Below are positions 1 to 7,049 of a DNA stretch of 64,000 nucleotides, one piece after another. This DNA is from DATMER01 sp040349255 (GTDB lineage: Bacteria > Acidobacteriota > Thermoanaerobaculia > Multivoradales > UBA5704), in contig JBEQUE010000231.1 of assembly GCA_040349255.1 (NCBI GenBank), forward strand, positions 62,001 through 126,000, in the 5' to 3' direction. Both the position numbers and the translations under genes were made by a program. Under the pieces are notes generated by a model, which did no database searches, had not been told where the DNA came from, and saw nothing but the letters and a program-made list of their open reading frames with translations. Each line of letters begins with the position of its first letter. The first letter of the stretch is position 1.

Positions 1-446
1 GCCGCCGACCAGACGACCGGCCAGAGGACCGATTCCAGGATCTCCTCCACGCCGTGCCACTCCCATTCAGCCACGGCCTGTCCCTTGCGCAAGGGAGAGA
101 CGCGCAGGTGCCGCAGGGCTTCGCTGAGCAACTCGTTGAGCTCGTCCCAGGCCGGGTCCGATCTCTTGCCGCGGGCGACCGACATATAGAGCCGCTGCAG
201 GACATCCCGCAGACGTAAGGCAGCTTCGTAGGCCTTCTGCGCTTCGGCCGGCTTTGCCGTGGCCGTCCGCCTCAAGGCCTGGGCGTTGGCCTTGGAGATC
301 ACGCCGGCGCCCTCGGCCCAGCGGGTCAGGCGGACGTAATCGGTGAGGCGCTCCTTGATCGGCCCCTGGGTGGTCCAGTCGACCGTGTTCACGAGGTCCA
401 GGCTGGGGTCGCCTCCGACGTACTTGAGCGGCAGCTCGTCTTCCAC
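1..446 (-). CDS. ABATE-domain (CGNR zinc finger family) putative transcriptional regulator, C-terminus outside window
   Basis: Reading the minus strand from a GTG at 446 gives an open frame to the window edge (148 codons) that begins VEDELPLKYVGGDPSLDLVN. The GGDPSLDLVNT block is the hallmark of the ABATE domain found at the N-terminus of CGNR zinc-finger proteins, which are thought to be stress-related transcription regulators. The CGNR zinc finger that would confirm this lies beyond position 1. An in-frame TAG occurs just upstream, so GTG is the first usable start. There is no Shine-Dalgarno at a normal distance, while TAGAAT (458-453) ends 6 nt before the GTG, so the transcript may be leaderless. 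The gene is divergent from the operon at 546, with nested inverted repeats between. The family call is fairly sure; the regulator role is inferred. Confidence 0.75.
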   Translation of the reverse strand, partial: MEDELPLKYVGGDPSLDLVNTVDWTTQGPIKERLTDYVRLTRWAEGAGVISKANAQALRRTATAKPAEAQKAYEAALRLRDVLQRLYMSVARGKRSDPAWDELNELLSEALRHLRVSPLRKGQAVAEWEWHGVEEILESVLWPVVWSA

Positions 447-452
447 CTCTCC

Positions 453-461
453 ATTCTAGCA
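453..461 (-). promoter_or_regulatory. Extended -10 promoter element of the ABATE gene, probable leaderless start
   Basis: On the minus strand TGC-TAGAAT reads as an extended -10 with five of six matches to TATAAT. The hexamer ends 6 nt before the GTG start at 446, so +1 would fall on the start codon. No clear -35 hexamer is seen. The string GGTGCTAGAAT recurs before the start at 54372, which supports it as a real promoter motif in this genome. Confidence 0.45.
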
Positions 462-532
462 CCAGTATTCGGGGCTTGACAGGTGCAGGCAGGAGGCATA
501 GCCTGCACCTGTAAGAGCGCCGATACTGGTGC
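459..532. repeat. Nested inverted repeats in the divergent promoter region
   Basis: Two perfect inverted repeats share one centre. The inner arms are ACAGGTGCAGGC (479-490) and GCCTGCACCTGT (501-512), 12 bp each with a 10 nt spacer. The outer arms are GCACCAGTAT (459-468) and ATACTGGTGC (523-532). The inner pair overlaps a TTGACA at 476-481 on the plus strand. The left outer arm abuts the -10 of the minus-strand gene. This could be an operator for the ABATE regulator or a cruciform-forming site; the first is favoured because it covers both divergent promoters. Confidence 0.7.
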
Positions 533-545
533 AGGAGGGCGGATC

Positions 546-851
546 ATGATTGCGCGCACATGGCGGGGAGCGACGAGGGCGGAGGACGCGGACGTCTACC
601 TCGAATATCTGGAGAAGACCGGGTTTTCCGAATACCGCGCGACGCCGGGAAACCGCGGCGTGCTGGGCCTCCGGCGCGTGGCCGACGGCCGGGCGGAGTT
701 CCTGCTCGTGACGCTCTGGGAGTCCGAGGAGGCGATCCGGAAGTTCGCGGGCGAGGACATCGAACGCGCCGTGTTCTATCCGGAGGATGACCGCTTCCTG
801 ATCGAGAAGGGCGAGCGCGTCGAGCACTTCGAGGTCGTGGCATGGCCGTGA
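546..851 (+). CDS. Antibiotic biosynthesis monooxygenase (ABM) domain protein
   Basis: This 101-residue protein begins MIARTWRGATRAEDADVYLE. It shows the layout of the dimeric ferredoxin-like ABM/heme-degrading fold: a first strand MIARTWRG, a helix, a strand around GVLGLRRV, then FLLVTLWESEEAIRKFAG. Such proteins are cofactorless monooxygenases or small-molecule-binding proteins, and the substrate cannot be told from sequence. The ATG at 546 is chosen because AGGAGGG sits 7 nt upstream; a further in-frame ATG at 483 would extend into the palindrome. The gene overlaps the next by 10 bp, so the two are probably translationally coupled. Fold assignment is good, function unknown. Confidence 0.7.
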   Translation: MIARTWRGATRAEDADVYLEYLEKTGFSEYRATPGNRGVLGLRRVADGRAEFLLVTLWESEEAIRKFAGEDIERAVFYPEDDRFLIEKGERVEHFEVVAWP

Positions 852-1717
852 GCCGCGTCCGGCTCGTCGCGGCGTTCGCGGCGATCTACGTGTTCTGGGG
901 CGGGACGTTCCTCGCCATCCGCTATGCCGTCGCGGACGTGCCGCCCCTGCTCATGATGGCGATCCGCTGCAGCGGTGGCGCGGTCATCCTCTTCGGCTGG
1001 CTTGCGGTGCGCGGACAGCTCGAGAGGGCGACGCTCGCGCAGTGGAAGGTGGCCGGGATGGCCGGAACGCTGCTGTTCCTGGGTTGCCATGGCATCCTCG
1101 CCTGGGCCGAGCAGAGCGTCAGCTCGGGCCGGGCGGCGCTCCTGATGACCTCCATCTCCGTTTTCCTGGTCCTGCTGAGCGCCGCCCGCGAGCGGCGGCT
1201 CCCCTCGCGGCGCGTGCTCCTCGGGATCGGCCTGGGGGTGGCGGGGATCGCCGTGCTGACCTACGGAAAGCAGGGCTCGGCTCCGCTCGGCGCTCAACTG
1301 CTCCTCGTCCTGAGCGACCTCTTCTGGGCCGCGGGCTCGCTGATCGGGCGGCACGGCGCGCGTCCGAAGTCGGCGATCCAGTCGACGGCGATGCAACTCG
1401 CCTGCGGCGCGGCGGTGCTGCTCGCGGCGAGCCTCGTCGCCGGAGAGCCGGCCGGCTGGTCTCCGGACCAGGTGACGCTGCGCGGCTGGCTTTCGATCGC
1501 GTTTCTGATCGTCTGCGGCACCGTCCTCGCCTTCGCGGCGTACACCTGGCTGCTCCAGGTCAGCACGCCGGCCGCGGTCGGCACCTACTCGTTCGTCAAC
1601 CCGTTGATCGCGCTCGGCCTGGCCTGGGCCGTGGGAGACGAGCCGGCGGACGTCCGCGTGCTCTTCGCGGCGGCGCTCGTGCTCGGCGCGATCTTCCTGA
1701 GTGGAGAGAAAGAATGA
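842..1717 (+). CDS. EamA/DMT-family transporter
   Basis: This 291-residue, highly hydrophobic protein starts MAVSRVRLVAAFAAIYVFWG and has about ten membrane segments in two repeats of five, as expected for the drug/metabolite transporter superfamily (EamA, PF00892). The N-terminal VFWGGTFLAIRY and the mid-protein LFWAAGSLIGR are typical first-helix motifs of the two EamA halves. Length is normal for the family. The likely role is export of a metabolite or drug-like compound across the inner membrane. It overlaps the monooxygenase upstream and shares an ATGA with the peptidase downstream, so the three genes form one operon. Specificity is unknown. Confidence 0.85.
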   Translation: MAVSRVRLVAAFAAIYVFWGGTFLAIRYAVADVPPLLMMAIRCSGGAVILFGWLAVRGQLERATLAQWKVAGMAGTLLFLGCHGILAWAEQSVSSGRAALLMTSISVFLVLLSAARERRLPSRRVLLGIGLGVAGIAVLTYGKQGSAPLGAQLLLVLSDLFWAAGSLIGRHGARPKSAIQSTAMQLACGAAVLLAASLVAGEPAGWSPDQVTLRGWLSIAFLIVCGTVLAFAAYTWLLQVSTPAAVGTYSFVNPLIALGLAWAVGDEPADVRVLFAAALVLGAIFLSGEKE

Positions 1718-3111
1718 ACACGACGGTACCCGCGGATCTCGCCGATCTCGAAACGTTTTTCACCACGAATGCCGATCGCTTCCGCTCCGAGCTGTTCGAG
1801 CTGCTGCGGATCCCCAGCGTGAGCACCCGCGCCGAGCATCGGCCGGATATGCAGCGGGCCGCGGATTGGGTGGCGGCCTCCTTGCGCTCGGCCGGCCTCG
1901 GCGCCGAGGTCCATCCGACCGACGGCCACCCGATCGTCCTCGGCGAATGGCGCGGGGCTCCCGCGGGCTCTCCGACGGTTCTGATCTATGGTCATTACGA
2001 CGTCCAACCGGCCGATCCTTTCGATCTCTGGACCTCTCCGCCGTTTGAGCCCGCGGTGCGCGACGGCCGCCTGTACGCCCGCGGCGCCACGGACGACAAG
2101 GGCCAGCTCTTCCTCCACATCAAGGCCCTGGAGGCGCATCTCCGGAGCCGCGGCGCGCTGCCGGTCAACGTGGTGGTCCTGGTCGAAGGCGAGGAGGAGG
2201 GTGGCGGCGAGAACCTGGCGCCGTTCATCGAGCGCAACGCGGACCGGCTGCGCTGCGATGCCGTGGTGATCTCCGACTCCGCGATGTTCGCGCCCGGGCT
2301 TCCGTCCATCCTCTGCGCGCTGCGCGGCATGGCCTATTTCCAGATCGACGTGCGCGGCCCGGAAGGCGACCTCCACTCCGGCAGCTACGGCGGCGCGGTG
2401 GTGAACCCGGCCATGGCGCTCGCCCGGATCCTCGCCACCCTCCATGACGACCAGGGCCGCGTCGCGGTCCCGGGCTTCTACGACCGGGTGCGCGAGTGGC
2501 CCGCCGAGCTTCGCCGGCAGGTGGAGGGGCTGCCGTTCGAGGATGCCGGGTTCCGCGAGGAGGCGCGGGTGACGGCCCTGGGCGGCGAGGCGGGGTTCTC
2601 GACCCTGGAGCGGCTCTGGATGCGGCCGACCTGCGAGGTGAACGGGCTCTTGAGCGGTTACACGGGCGAGGGGACCAAGACGGTGCTGCCGGCGAAGGCC
2701 ATGGCGAAGGTGAGCTGCCGGTTGGTGCCCGACCAGGATCCGTTCGAGATCGAGCGCCGGTTCCGGGCTCACGTCGAAAGCGTGACTCCGCCCGGGGTGG
2801 CCGTGGAGGTGGCGCTGCTCCACGGCTCTCCCGCCTGGCGAGCCGACCTCGATCACCCGATCTTCGACGCCGCGAACCGGGCGCTCGAGGCGACCTTCGG
2901 CCGGGCCGCGGTGGTCACCGGCGACGGAGGCTCGCTGCCGGTGGTGAGCGACTTCGAGCGCATCCTGAAGGCGCCGGTGCTCCTGATGGGCTTCGGTCTG
3001 CCGGGAGAGAACGCCCACGCGCCGGACGAATGGCTCAGCCTGGAGAGCTTCGACAAGGGGCTCCGGACGCTGGCCATGCTCTGGGAGGAATTCGGGCGCC
3101 AATCTTGCTAG
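1714..3111 (+). CDS. M20-family metallopeptidase (dipeptidase)
   Basis: The 465-residue protein shows the full set of M20/M25/M40 zinc-peptidase signatures. YGHYDVQPAD carries a metal-ligand His (about 94) and the following Asp. ARGATDDKGQ (about 122-131) carries the bridging Asp. EGEEEGG (about 158-164) carries the catalytic and ligand Glu. TGDGGSLPVV and ENAHAPDEW near the C-terminus complete the site. A dimerisation (lid) domain lies between. This pattern fits di-zinc dipeptidases of the CNDP/PepV-like group. The ATG at 1714 overlaps the upstream stop (ATGA), and GGAGAG lies upstream. It is the last gene of the small operon; the peptide substrate is not known. Confidence 0.88.
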   Translation: MNTTVPADLADLETFFTTNADRFRSELFELLRIPSVSTRAEHRPDMQRAADWVAASLRSAGLGAEVHPTDGHPIVLGEWRGAPAGSPTVLIYGHYDVQPADPFDLWTSPPFEPAVRDGRLYARGATDDKGQLFLHIKALEAHLRSRGALPVNVVVLVEGEEEGGGENLAPFIERNADRLRCDAVVISDSAMFAPGLPSILCALRGMAYFQIDVRGPEGDLHSGSYGGAVVNPAMALARILATLHDDQGRVAVPGFYDRVREWPAELRRQVEGLPFEDAGFREEARVTALGGEAGFSTLERLWMRPTCEVNGLLSGYTGEGTKTVLPAKAMAKVSCRLVPDQDPFEIERRFRAHVESVTPPGVAVEVALLHGSPAWRADLDHPIFDAANRALEATFGRAAVVTGDGGSLPVVSDFERILKAPVLLMGFGLPGENAHAPDEWLSLESFDKGLRTLAMLWEEFGRQSC

Positions 3112-3162
3112 CCGTCTCCGCAGGGCTGAAGTCCGCCCAAACCGCAAGGAGAAACAACTGGC

Positions 3163-5022
3163 ATGTGCGGCATCGCGGGGATCTACCGTTTCCGGTCGGC
3201 GCGCCCGGTGGAGCCGGAGGAGGTCCGGACCATGGGCGCCTGCCTGGCCCACCGGGGGCCGGACGACGAGGGCTACCTCACCGACGGGCCGCTCGGGCTC
3301 GCCCACAAGCGGCTGACCATCCTCGACACCTCCTCGCGCGGGCGCCAGCCCCTGTTCAGCGAGGACGGGCAGTCGTGCATCGTCTTCAACGGCGAGGTCT
3401 ACAACTTCGTCGAGCTGCGCGCCGAGCTGGAGGCCCGGGGCGAGACGTTCCGGACGACCACAGACACGGAGGTCATCCTCCGGCTCTGGGAGCGGACCGG
3501 CGAGGCTTGCCTCGACCGGCTGAACGGCATGTTCGCGTTCGCCATCTGGGACAGGCGCCGCCAGGCGCTGTTCATCGCCCGCGACCGCCTCGGCATCAAG
3601 CCGCTCTACTGGACGCTGGACGCGGACGGCCTGCGCTTCGCCTCCGAGATCAAGGCGCTCCTCGCCACTTCCGACCGCAGGCCGGGCGTCAACCTCGACA
3701 TGCTCGACGCCTACATGAGCGTCGGCTACGTGCCGACCGAGCGCACGCTGTTCCAGGGCGTCGAGAAGCTCCAGCCCGGCTGGTGCATGACGGTCGACCG
3801 GGACGGTCCGCGCCTGCGCCAGTACTGGGACCTGCGGCCCGAGCCCGAGGACCTCTCCGAGGAGGAGTGCGTCCGGGAGACGCTCGAGCTGCTGCGCGAC
3901 TCGGTCCGCATCCAGCTCAGGAGCGACGTGCCGCTCGGCGTCTTCCTCTCGGGCGGCGTCGATTCGAGCGCCGTGGTGGCCCTGATGCACGAGATGGGCG
4001 TGCGCGACATCCGCACCTTCACGGTGGCCTACGACTTCGGGCCGGAGTACGACGAGACGCGCTACGCCCGGAAGGTGGCGGAGCAGTTCAACACGCGGCA
4101 CCGCGAGGTGTTCGTCACGCCGCGGGAGTTCCAGGAGTTCATCCCGTCGCTCGTCTGGCACATGGACGAGCCGGTGACCGAGTCGGCGGCGATCTCGCTC
4201 TACTTCGTGTCGAAGATGGCGCGCGAGGACGTGACCGTCGTGCTCTCCGGCGAGGGCTCGGACGAGGTATTCGGCGGCTATCCGATCTACAGCTACATGC
4301 GGACGCTGGAGCGCTACCGCAGGCTGCCGGCGGCGCTGCGCCGGAACCTGATCAATCCCGCGCTCGACCGGCTCGGTGGCAAGTGGAACAAGTACACGCG
4401 GCTCTCCGACCTGCCCCTCCATGAGCGCTACCTGGGCGTTTCGTTCTACGAGACGCCCGTCAAGGAGGCGCTCTACCGGCCGGAGATCCGAAACCTTTTC
4501 AACGGCCACGGCATGCCGGGCTTGATTCAGCCTTTTTACGAAAAAGCGAAGGGGCTCGACGCGCTCCACCAGATGATGTATCTGGACGTGAAGAGCTGGC
4601 TGCCGGACGACCTCCTGATCAAGGCCGACAAGATGACGATGGCGAGCTCGGTCGAGCTGCGCGTGCCGTTCCTGGACCACCGGGTGGTCGAGCTGGGGGG
4701 CCGTATCCCGTCGCGCCACCGGATCCGGGGCTGGACCACGAAATACATTCTCAAAAAAGCCATGGAGCCCTATCTGCCGCGCGAAATCCTGCATCGTGGC
4801 AAGATGGGTTTTCCCACGCCGCTGGCCCACATGTTCCAGGGCGAGATGCGCCCGTATGTGGCCGAGGTACTCGGCAGCGACCGCTCGCTCGGCCGCGGCT
4901 ATTTCAAGCCGGAGTCCGTGCGCGGCCTGGTCGACGAGCACATGGACGGCCGGCGGGACCACCACCGGGTGCTCTGGCAGCTCCTCGTGCTGGAGGAGTG
5001 GCACCGGTCGTTTGTGGACTGA
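3163..5022 (+). CDS. asnB: Asparagine synthase (glutamine-hydrolysing)-like amidotransferase, copy 1
   Basis: The protein has 619 residues. Cys2 of MCGIAGIYRF is the N-terminal nucleophile of class II glutamine amidotransferases, and FNGEVYNF and DTEVILRLWE belong to the same domain. The C-terminal synthetase half has the PP-loop SGGVDSS and SGEGSDEVFGGY, with later LDHRVVEL and KYILKKAMEP. In EPS loci such enzymes are thought to amidate sugar acids rather than make free asparagine; this is inferred from context. ATG follows AAGGAGAAA. It converges with the methyltransferase gene across a short hairpin. Two further paralogues lie at 14515 and 22731. Confidence 0.88.
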   Translation: MCGIAGIYRFRSARPVEPEEVRTMGACLAHRGPDDEGYLTDGPLGLAHKRLTILDTSSRGRQPLFSEDGQSCIVFNGEVYNFVELRAELEARGETFRTTTDTEVILRLWERTGEACLDRLNGMFAFAIWDRRRQALFIARDRLGIKPLYWTLDADGLRFASEIKALLATSDRRPGVNLDMLDAYMSVGYVPTERTLFQGVEKLQPGWCMTVDRDGPRLRQYWDLRPEPEDLSEEECVRETLELLRDSVRIQLRSDVPLGVFLSGGVDSSAVVALMHEMGVRDIRTFTVAYDFGPEYDETRYARKVAEQFNTRHREVFVTPREFQEFIPSLVWHMDEPVTESAAISLYFVSKMAREDVTVVLSGEGSDEVFGGYPIYSYMRTLERYRRLPAALRRNLINPALDRLGGKWNKYTRLSDLPLHERYLGVSFYETPVKEALYRPEIRNLFNGHGMPGLIQPFYEKAKGLDALHQMMYLDVKSWLPDDLLIKADKMTMASSVELRVPFLDHRVVELGGRIPSRHRIRGWTTKYILKKAMEPYLPREILHRGKMGFPTPLAHMFQGEMRPYVAEVLGSDRSLGRGYFKPESVRGLVDEHMDGRRDHHRVLWQLLVLEEWHRSFVD

Positions 5023-5032
5023 GCGGGAGGCC

Positions 5033-5060
5033 GGGAGCGGCCCTTACGGGCGCCGCTCCC
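5033..5060. terminator. Hairpin between convergent genes, possible bidirectional terminator
   Basis: GGGAGCGGC (5033-5041) and GCCGCTCCC (5052-5060) form a perfect 9 bp stem with a 10 nt loop. It lies in the 46 bp between two convergent genes ending at 5022 and 5069. The following T-run is very short (CTT), so intrinsic termination is plausible but not proven. Confidence 0.5.
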
Positions 5061-5068
5061 TTGGAGCA

Positions 5069-6208
5069 TCAAGCGCTGGCCGGGTGCTGCGCGAACGCCG
5101 CCGAGTGTGCGGCCGTCCGGGTGACGGACTCGGCGGCGAGCTCGGGTGTGACCGCCTTCCGCCCCAGCACCGCCAGCATGTGCCGGGCTTCATTGGCCAG
5201 AGTCACATCCCTGAGGTCCTCGAAACCTTCGCTGCGGAACAGCTCCATGATTTCCGGGACGGTGTGGCGGTACTGATATTTCGGGCTGTAGTTGTCGAAC
5301 ATCTGCACCGCGCGCTCCCGGGCCGTGGCCTGCGGCGGCGCGGGCTCGCCGCGGAGACGGTGCATCAGGCGCGACATCGCGGCGTGGGCCGGCGACGCGA
5401 GGTAGCACAGGCGGTAGAGCAGGCCCATGGGCATGCGGGTGGTTACCGCGCGCAGGCTGACGTTGATCAGATGGATCCAGGCGGGGCGCATGCGATAAAG
5501 CTGGATGTAGAGCTTGCCGCCCGGTTTCACCGCCTTGCTGATCGATCGGAACGCGCGATAGGTGCTCGGCGTGTGATGCAGAACGCCCGAGGAGTGCACC
5601 ATGTCGAAGCTGCGCGCCAGGAGCGGCAGCTCCAGGACGTTGCCTTGTAAATAGTGGACGCGATGAGCGACGGAAGTCCCGCTTTCGAACAACCGCCGCC
5701 TTGCGCCCTCGACGCTGCGGCTGAAATCCATGGCCACGACCTCGCAGCCGTACTCCGCGAACGAGCGCGTCAGCTCGCCGTTGCCGCAGCCGCCGTCGAG
5801 CACCGTGGCGCCGGCCAGCTCCTCCGGCGTGGTGTCCAGGTTGTAGAGGAACTCGCGCTTTCTCAGATCGTGGTCGTCCTTGAACCAGGTGGCGTCACCC
5901 TCCTGGAACATCTGCCACTGGAGACGGAAGCTGCGGGGGCTGCGGCGGTCGGCGACCGGCGAGGCCGGTACCGCGACCGGCGCCTTCCCGCCGCCCAGGC
6001 CGTGGCGATCATAGAACTCCGCATACTCCTCCCGCGCCGTGCGGATCATCCTCGGGATGCCGTCCACGACGGGAAAGTCCAGGCCGCAGGTACAGGCGAT
6101 CAGGCCTTCCAGGATCTCTTTTTCGACCGGCTCCTCCTGGAACACTTGAAGCGTGGGCCGCTCTCCACAATTGGGGCAGACGATCCAGTCGAGCAGGCGC
6201 TTTTTCAT
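5069..6208 (-). CDS. Class I SAM-dependent methyltransferase with N-terminal Trm112-like zinc ribbon
   Basis: This 379-residue protein starts MKKRLLDWIVCPNCGERPTL. Cys11 and Cys14 plus Cys39/Cys41 (IACTCG) resemble a Trm112-like zinc ribbon, followed by LDFPVVDGIPRM. The SAM-binding motif I VLDGGCGNGELT is at about 136-147. HSSGVLHHTP and KAVKPGGKLYIQLY are later Rossmann motifs of the Methyltransf_11 family. The C-terminal third is hydrophobic and alpha-helical. It is transcribed against its neighbours inside the EPS locus, so it may methylate a sugar or lipid-linked intermediate; the substrate is unknown. The ATG at 6208 has no strong Shine-Dalgarno. Confidence 0.8.
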   Translation of the reverse strand: MKKRLLDWIVCPNCGERPTLQVFQEEPVEKEILEGLIACTCGLDFPVVDGIPRMIRTAREEYAEFYDRHGLGGGKAPVAVPASPVADRRSPRSFRLQWQMFQEGDATWFKDDHDLRKREFLYNLDTTPEELAGATVLDGGCGNGELTRSFAEYGCEVVAMDFSRSVEGARRRLFESGTSVAHRVHYLQGNVLELPLLARSFDMVHSSGVLHHTPSTYRAFRSISKAVKPGGKLYIQLYRMRPAWIHLINVSLRAVTTRMPMGLLYRLCYLASPAHAAMSRLMHRLRGEPAPPQATARERAVQMFDNYSPKYQYRHTVPEIMELFRSEGFEDLRDVTLANEARHMLAVLGRKAVTPELAAESVTRTAAHSAAFAQHPASA

Positions 6209-6221
6209 GCGCCGACGCTGA

Positions 6222-6237
6222 TGCAACGACCGGGCCA
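6222..6237 (-). promoter_or_regulatory. Possible sigma-54 promoter of the methyltransferase gene
   Basis: The minus strand reads TGGCCCGGTCGTTGCA, one mismatch from the sigma-54 consensus TGGCACG-N4-TTGCW, with GG and GC separated by exactly 10 nt. Predicted +1 is at about 6211, only 3 nt before the ATG, which is unusually close. It could be chance in GC-rich DNA. Confidence 0.35.
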
Positions 6238-6251
6238 GAGTCGTCCCGTCC

Positions 6252-6267
6252 CGGAACGCTTCTTGCA
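6252..6267 (+). promoter_or_regulatory. Probable sigma-54 promoter of the export gene
   Basis: CGGAACGCTTCTTGCA matches TGGCACG-N4-TTGCW at all but two positions, with the invariant GG (6253-6254) and GC (6265-6266) 10 nt apart. Predicted +1 is at about 6278, giving a 42 nt leader with GGGGAGAAGG before the ATG at 6320. It is backed by a consensus-perfect copy 676 bp downstream. Confidence 0.5.
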
Positions 6268-6319
6268 CCTCGTGGCATCGGTTGGTCCGAACGCAACCGA
6301 TGCCCCTGGGGAGAAGGCA

Positions 6320-6907
6320 ATGAAGCTTCCGGTCTGGAAATGGGTCGTGATCATGGCGCTCGTCGCGAGCGTCAGCCCCTCGTTCGCGCAGGTCGTCCGC
6401 AGCGAGGAGGATCCGCCGGACGCATACGCCATCGGCGTCGGCGACGTGATCGACATCTCGGTCTGGAAGAACGCGGAGCTGAGCGTCACCGTGCCGGTGC
6501 GGCCCGACGGCCGGGTCTCGGTCCCTCTCCTCGGAGACGTCCAGGCGGCCGGCATGACCCCGCGCGCGCTCACCGAGGACCTCGGCCGCAGGTTCCGGGA
6601 GTTCGTCACCGCCCCGAGCGTGTCGGTGGTGATCAAGGAGATCCACTCCCGCAAGGTGTTCGTGACCGGCGAGGTGGCCACGCCGGGAGCCTACGACCTC
6701 CAGCCGCGGACCAAGCTGATGCAGGTCCTCGCCATGGCCGGAGGGTTGACCCCCTACGCCAGGCGCAAGGTGGTCGTGCTGCGCGACGCCCGGGACGAGG
6801 CGAAGAGCGATACGCGCTTCGAGTACGACCTCGACGCCATCGTCTCCGGCAAGAAGCCGGAGTTCAACATCGTCCTCGAGCCCGGCGACACCCTGATCTT
6901 TCCCTGA
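6320..6907 (+). CDS. Polysaccharide export protein (Wza-like, XrtA/PEP-CTERM type)
   Basis: The 195-residue protein has a signal peptide (MKLPVWKWVVIMALVASVSP, cleavage near SFAQ) and then a Poly_export domain: DAYAIGVGDVIDISVWKN and RPDGRVSVPLLGDVQAAG. A SLBB-like domain follows from KVFVTGEVATPGAYDL to LEPGDTLIFP. Length and order match the short periplasmic export protein of exosortase-associated EPS loci (TIGR03027-like) rather than full-length Wza. It would help secrete polysaccharide across the envelope. No lipobox cysteine is visible in the signal peptide. ATG follows GGGGAGAAGG. A sigma-54-type promoter lies upstream. Confidence 0.88.
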   Translation: MKLPVWKWVVIMALVASVSPSFAQVVRSEEDPPDAYAIGVGDVIDISVWKNAELSVTVPVRPDGRVSVPLLGDVQAAGMTPRALTEDLGRRFREFVTAPSVSVVIKEIHSRKVFVTGEVATPGAYDLQPRTKLMQVLAMAGGLTPYARRKVVVLRDARDEAKSDTRFEYDLDAIVSGKKPEFNIVLEPGDTLIFP

Positions 6908-6927
6908 GGGCTCCAGCGCGCATTTAC

Positions 6928-6943
6928 TGGCACTTGTCTTGCA
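6928..6943 (+). promoter_or_regulatory. Consensus sigma-54 promoter driving the EPS assembly operon
   Basis: TGGCACTTGTCTTGCA is a perfect match to the -24 (TGGCAC) and -12 (TTGCA) elements with GG and GC exactly 10 nt apart. It lies in the 142 bp gap between the export gene and the outer-membrane protein gene. Predicted +1 is at about 6954, giving a leader of about 96 nt. Sigma-54 control of XrtA-type EPS genes is known in other bacteria (the PrsK/PrsR system); that regulator pair is not in this window. Confidence 0.75.
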
Positions 6944-7049
6944 TTTGGGGCGGGTGATTGTTGTTTCGAATCTCTGATTTTTGGCGGTGCTGTTGAATGT
7001 CGGAGTTGCTTCCAGCCAGCTTGTGTCTACACCGAGGAGAGGAGAAGCG

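Noticed and set aside
1585..5004. Very long minus-strand open frame (over 1100 codons) and many similar long antisense frames
   Set aside because: It is a shadow of the peptidase and amidotransferase genes on the plus strand. The translation is low-complexity R/H/E/L/V-rich and has no motifs; such frames are common in GC-rich DNA.
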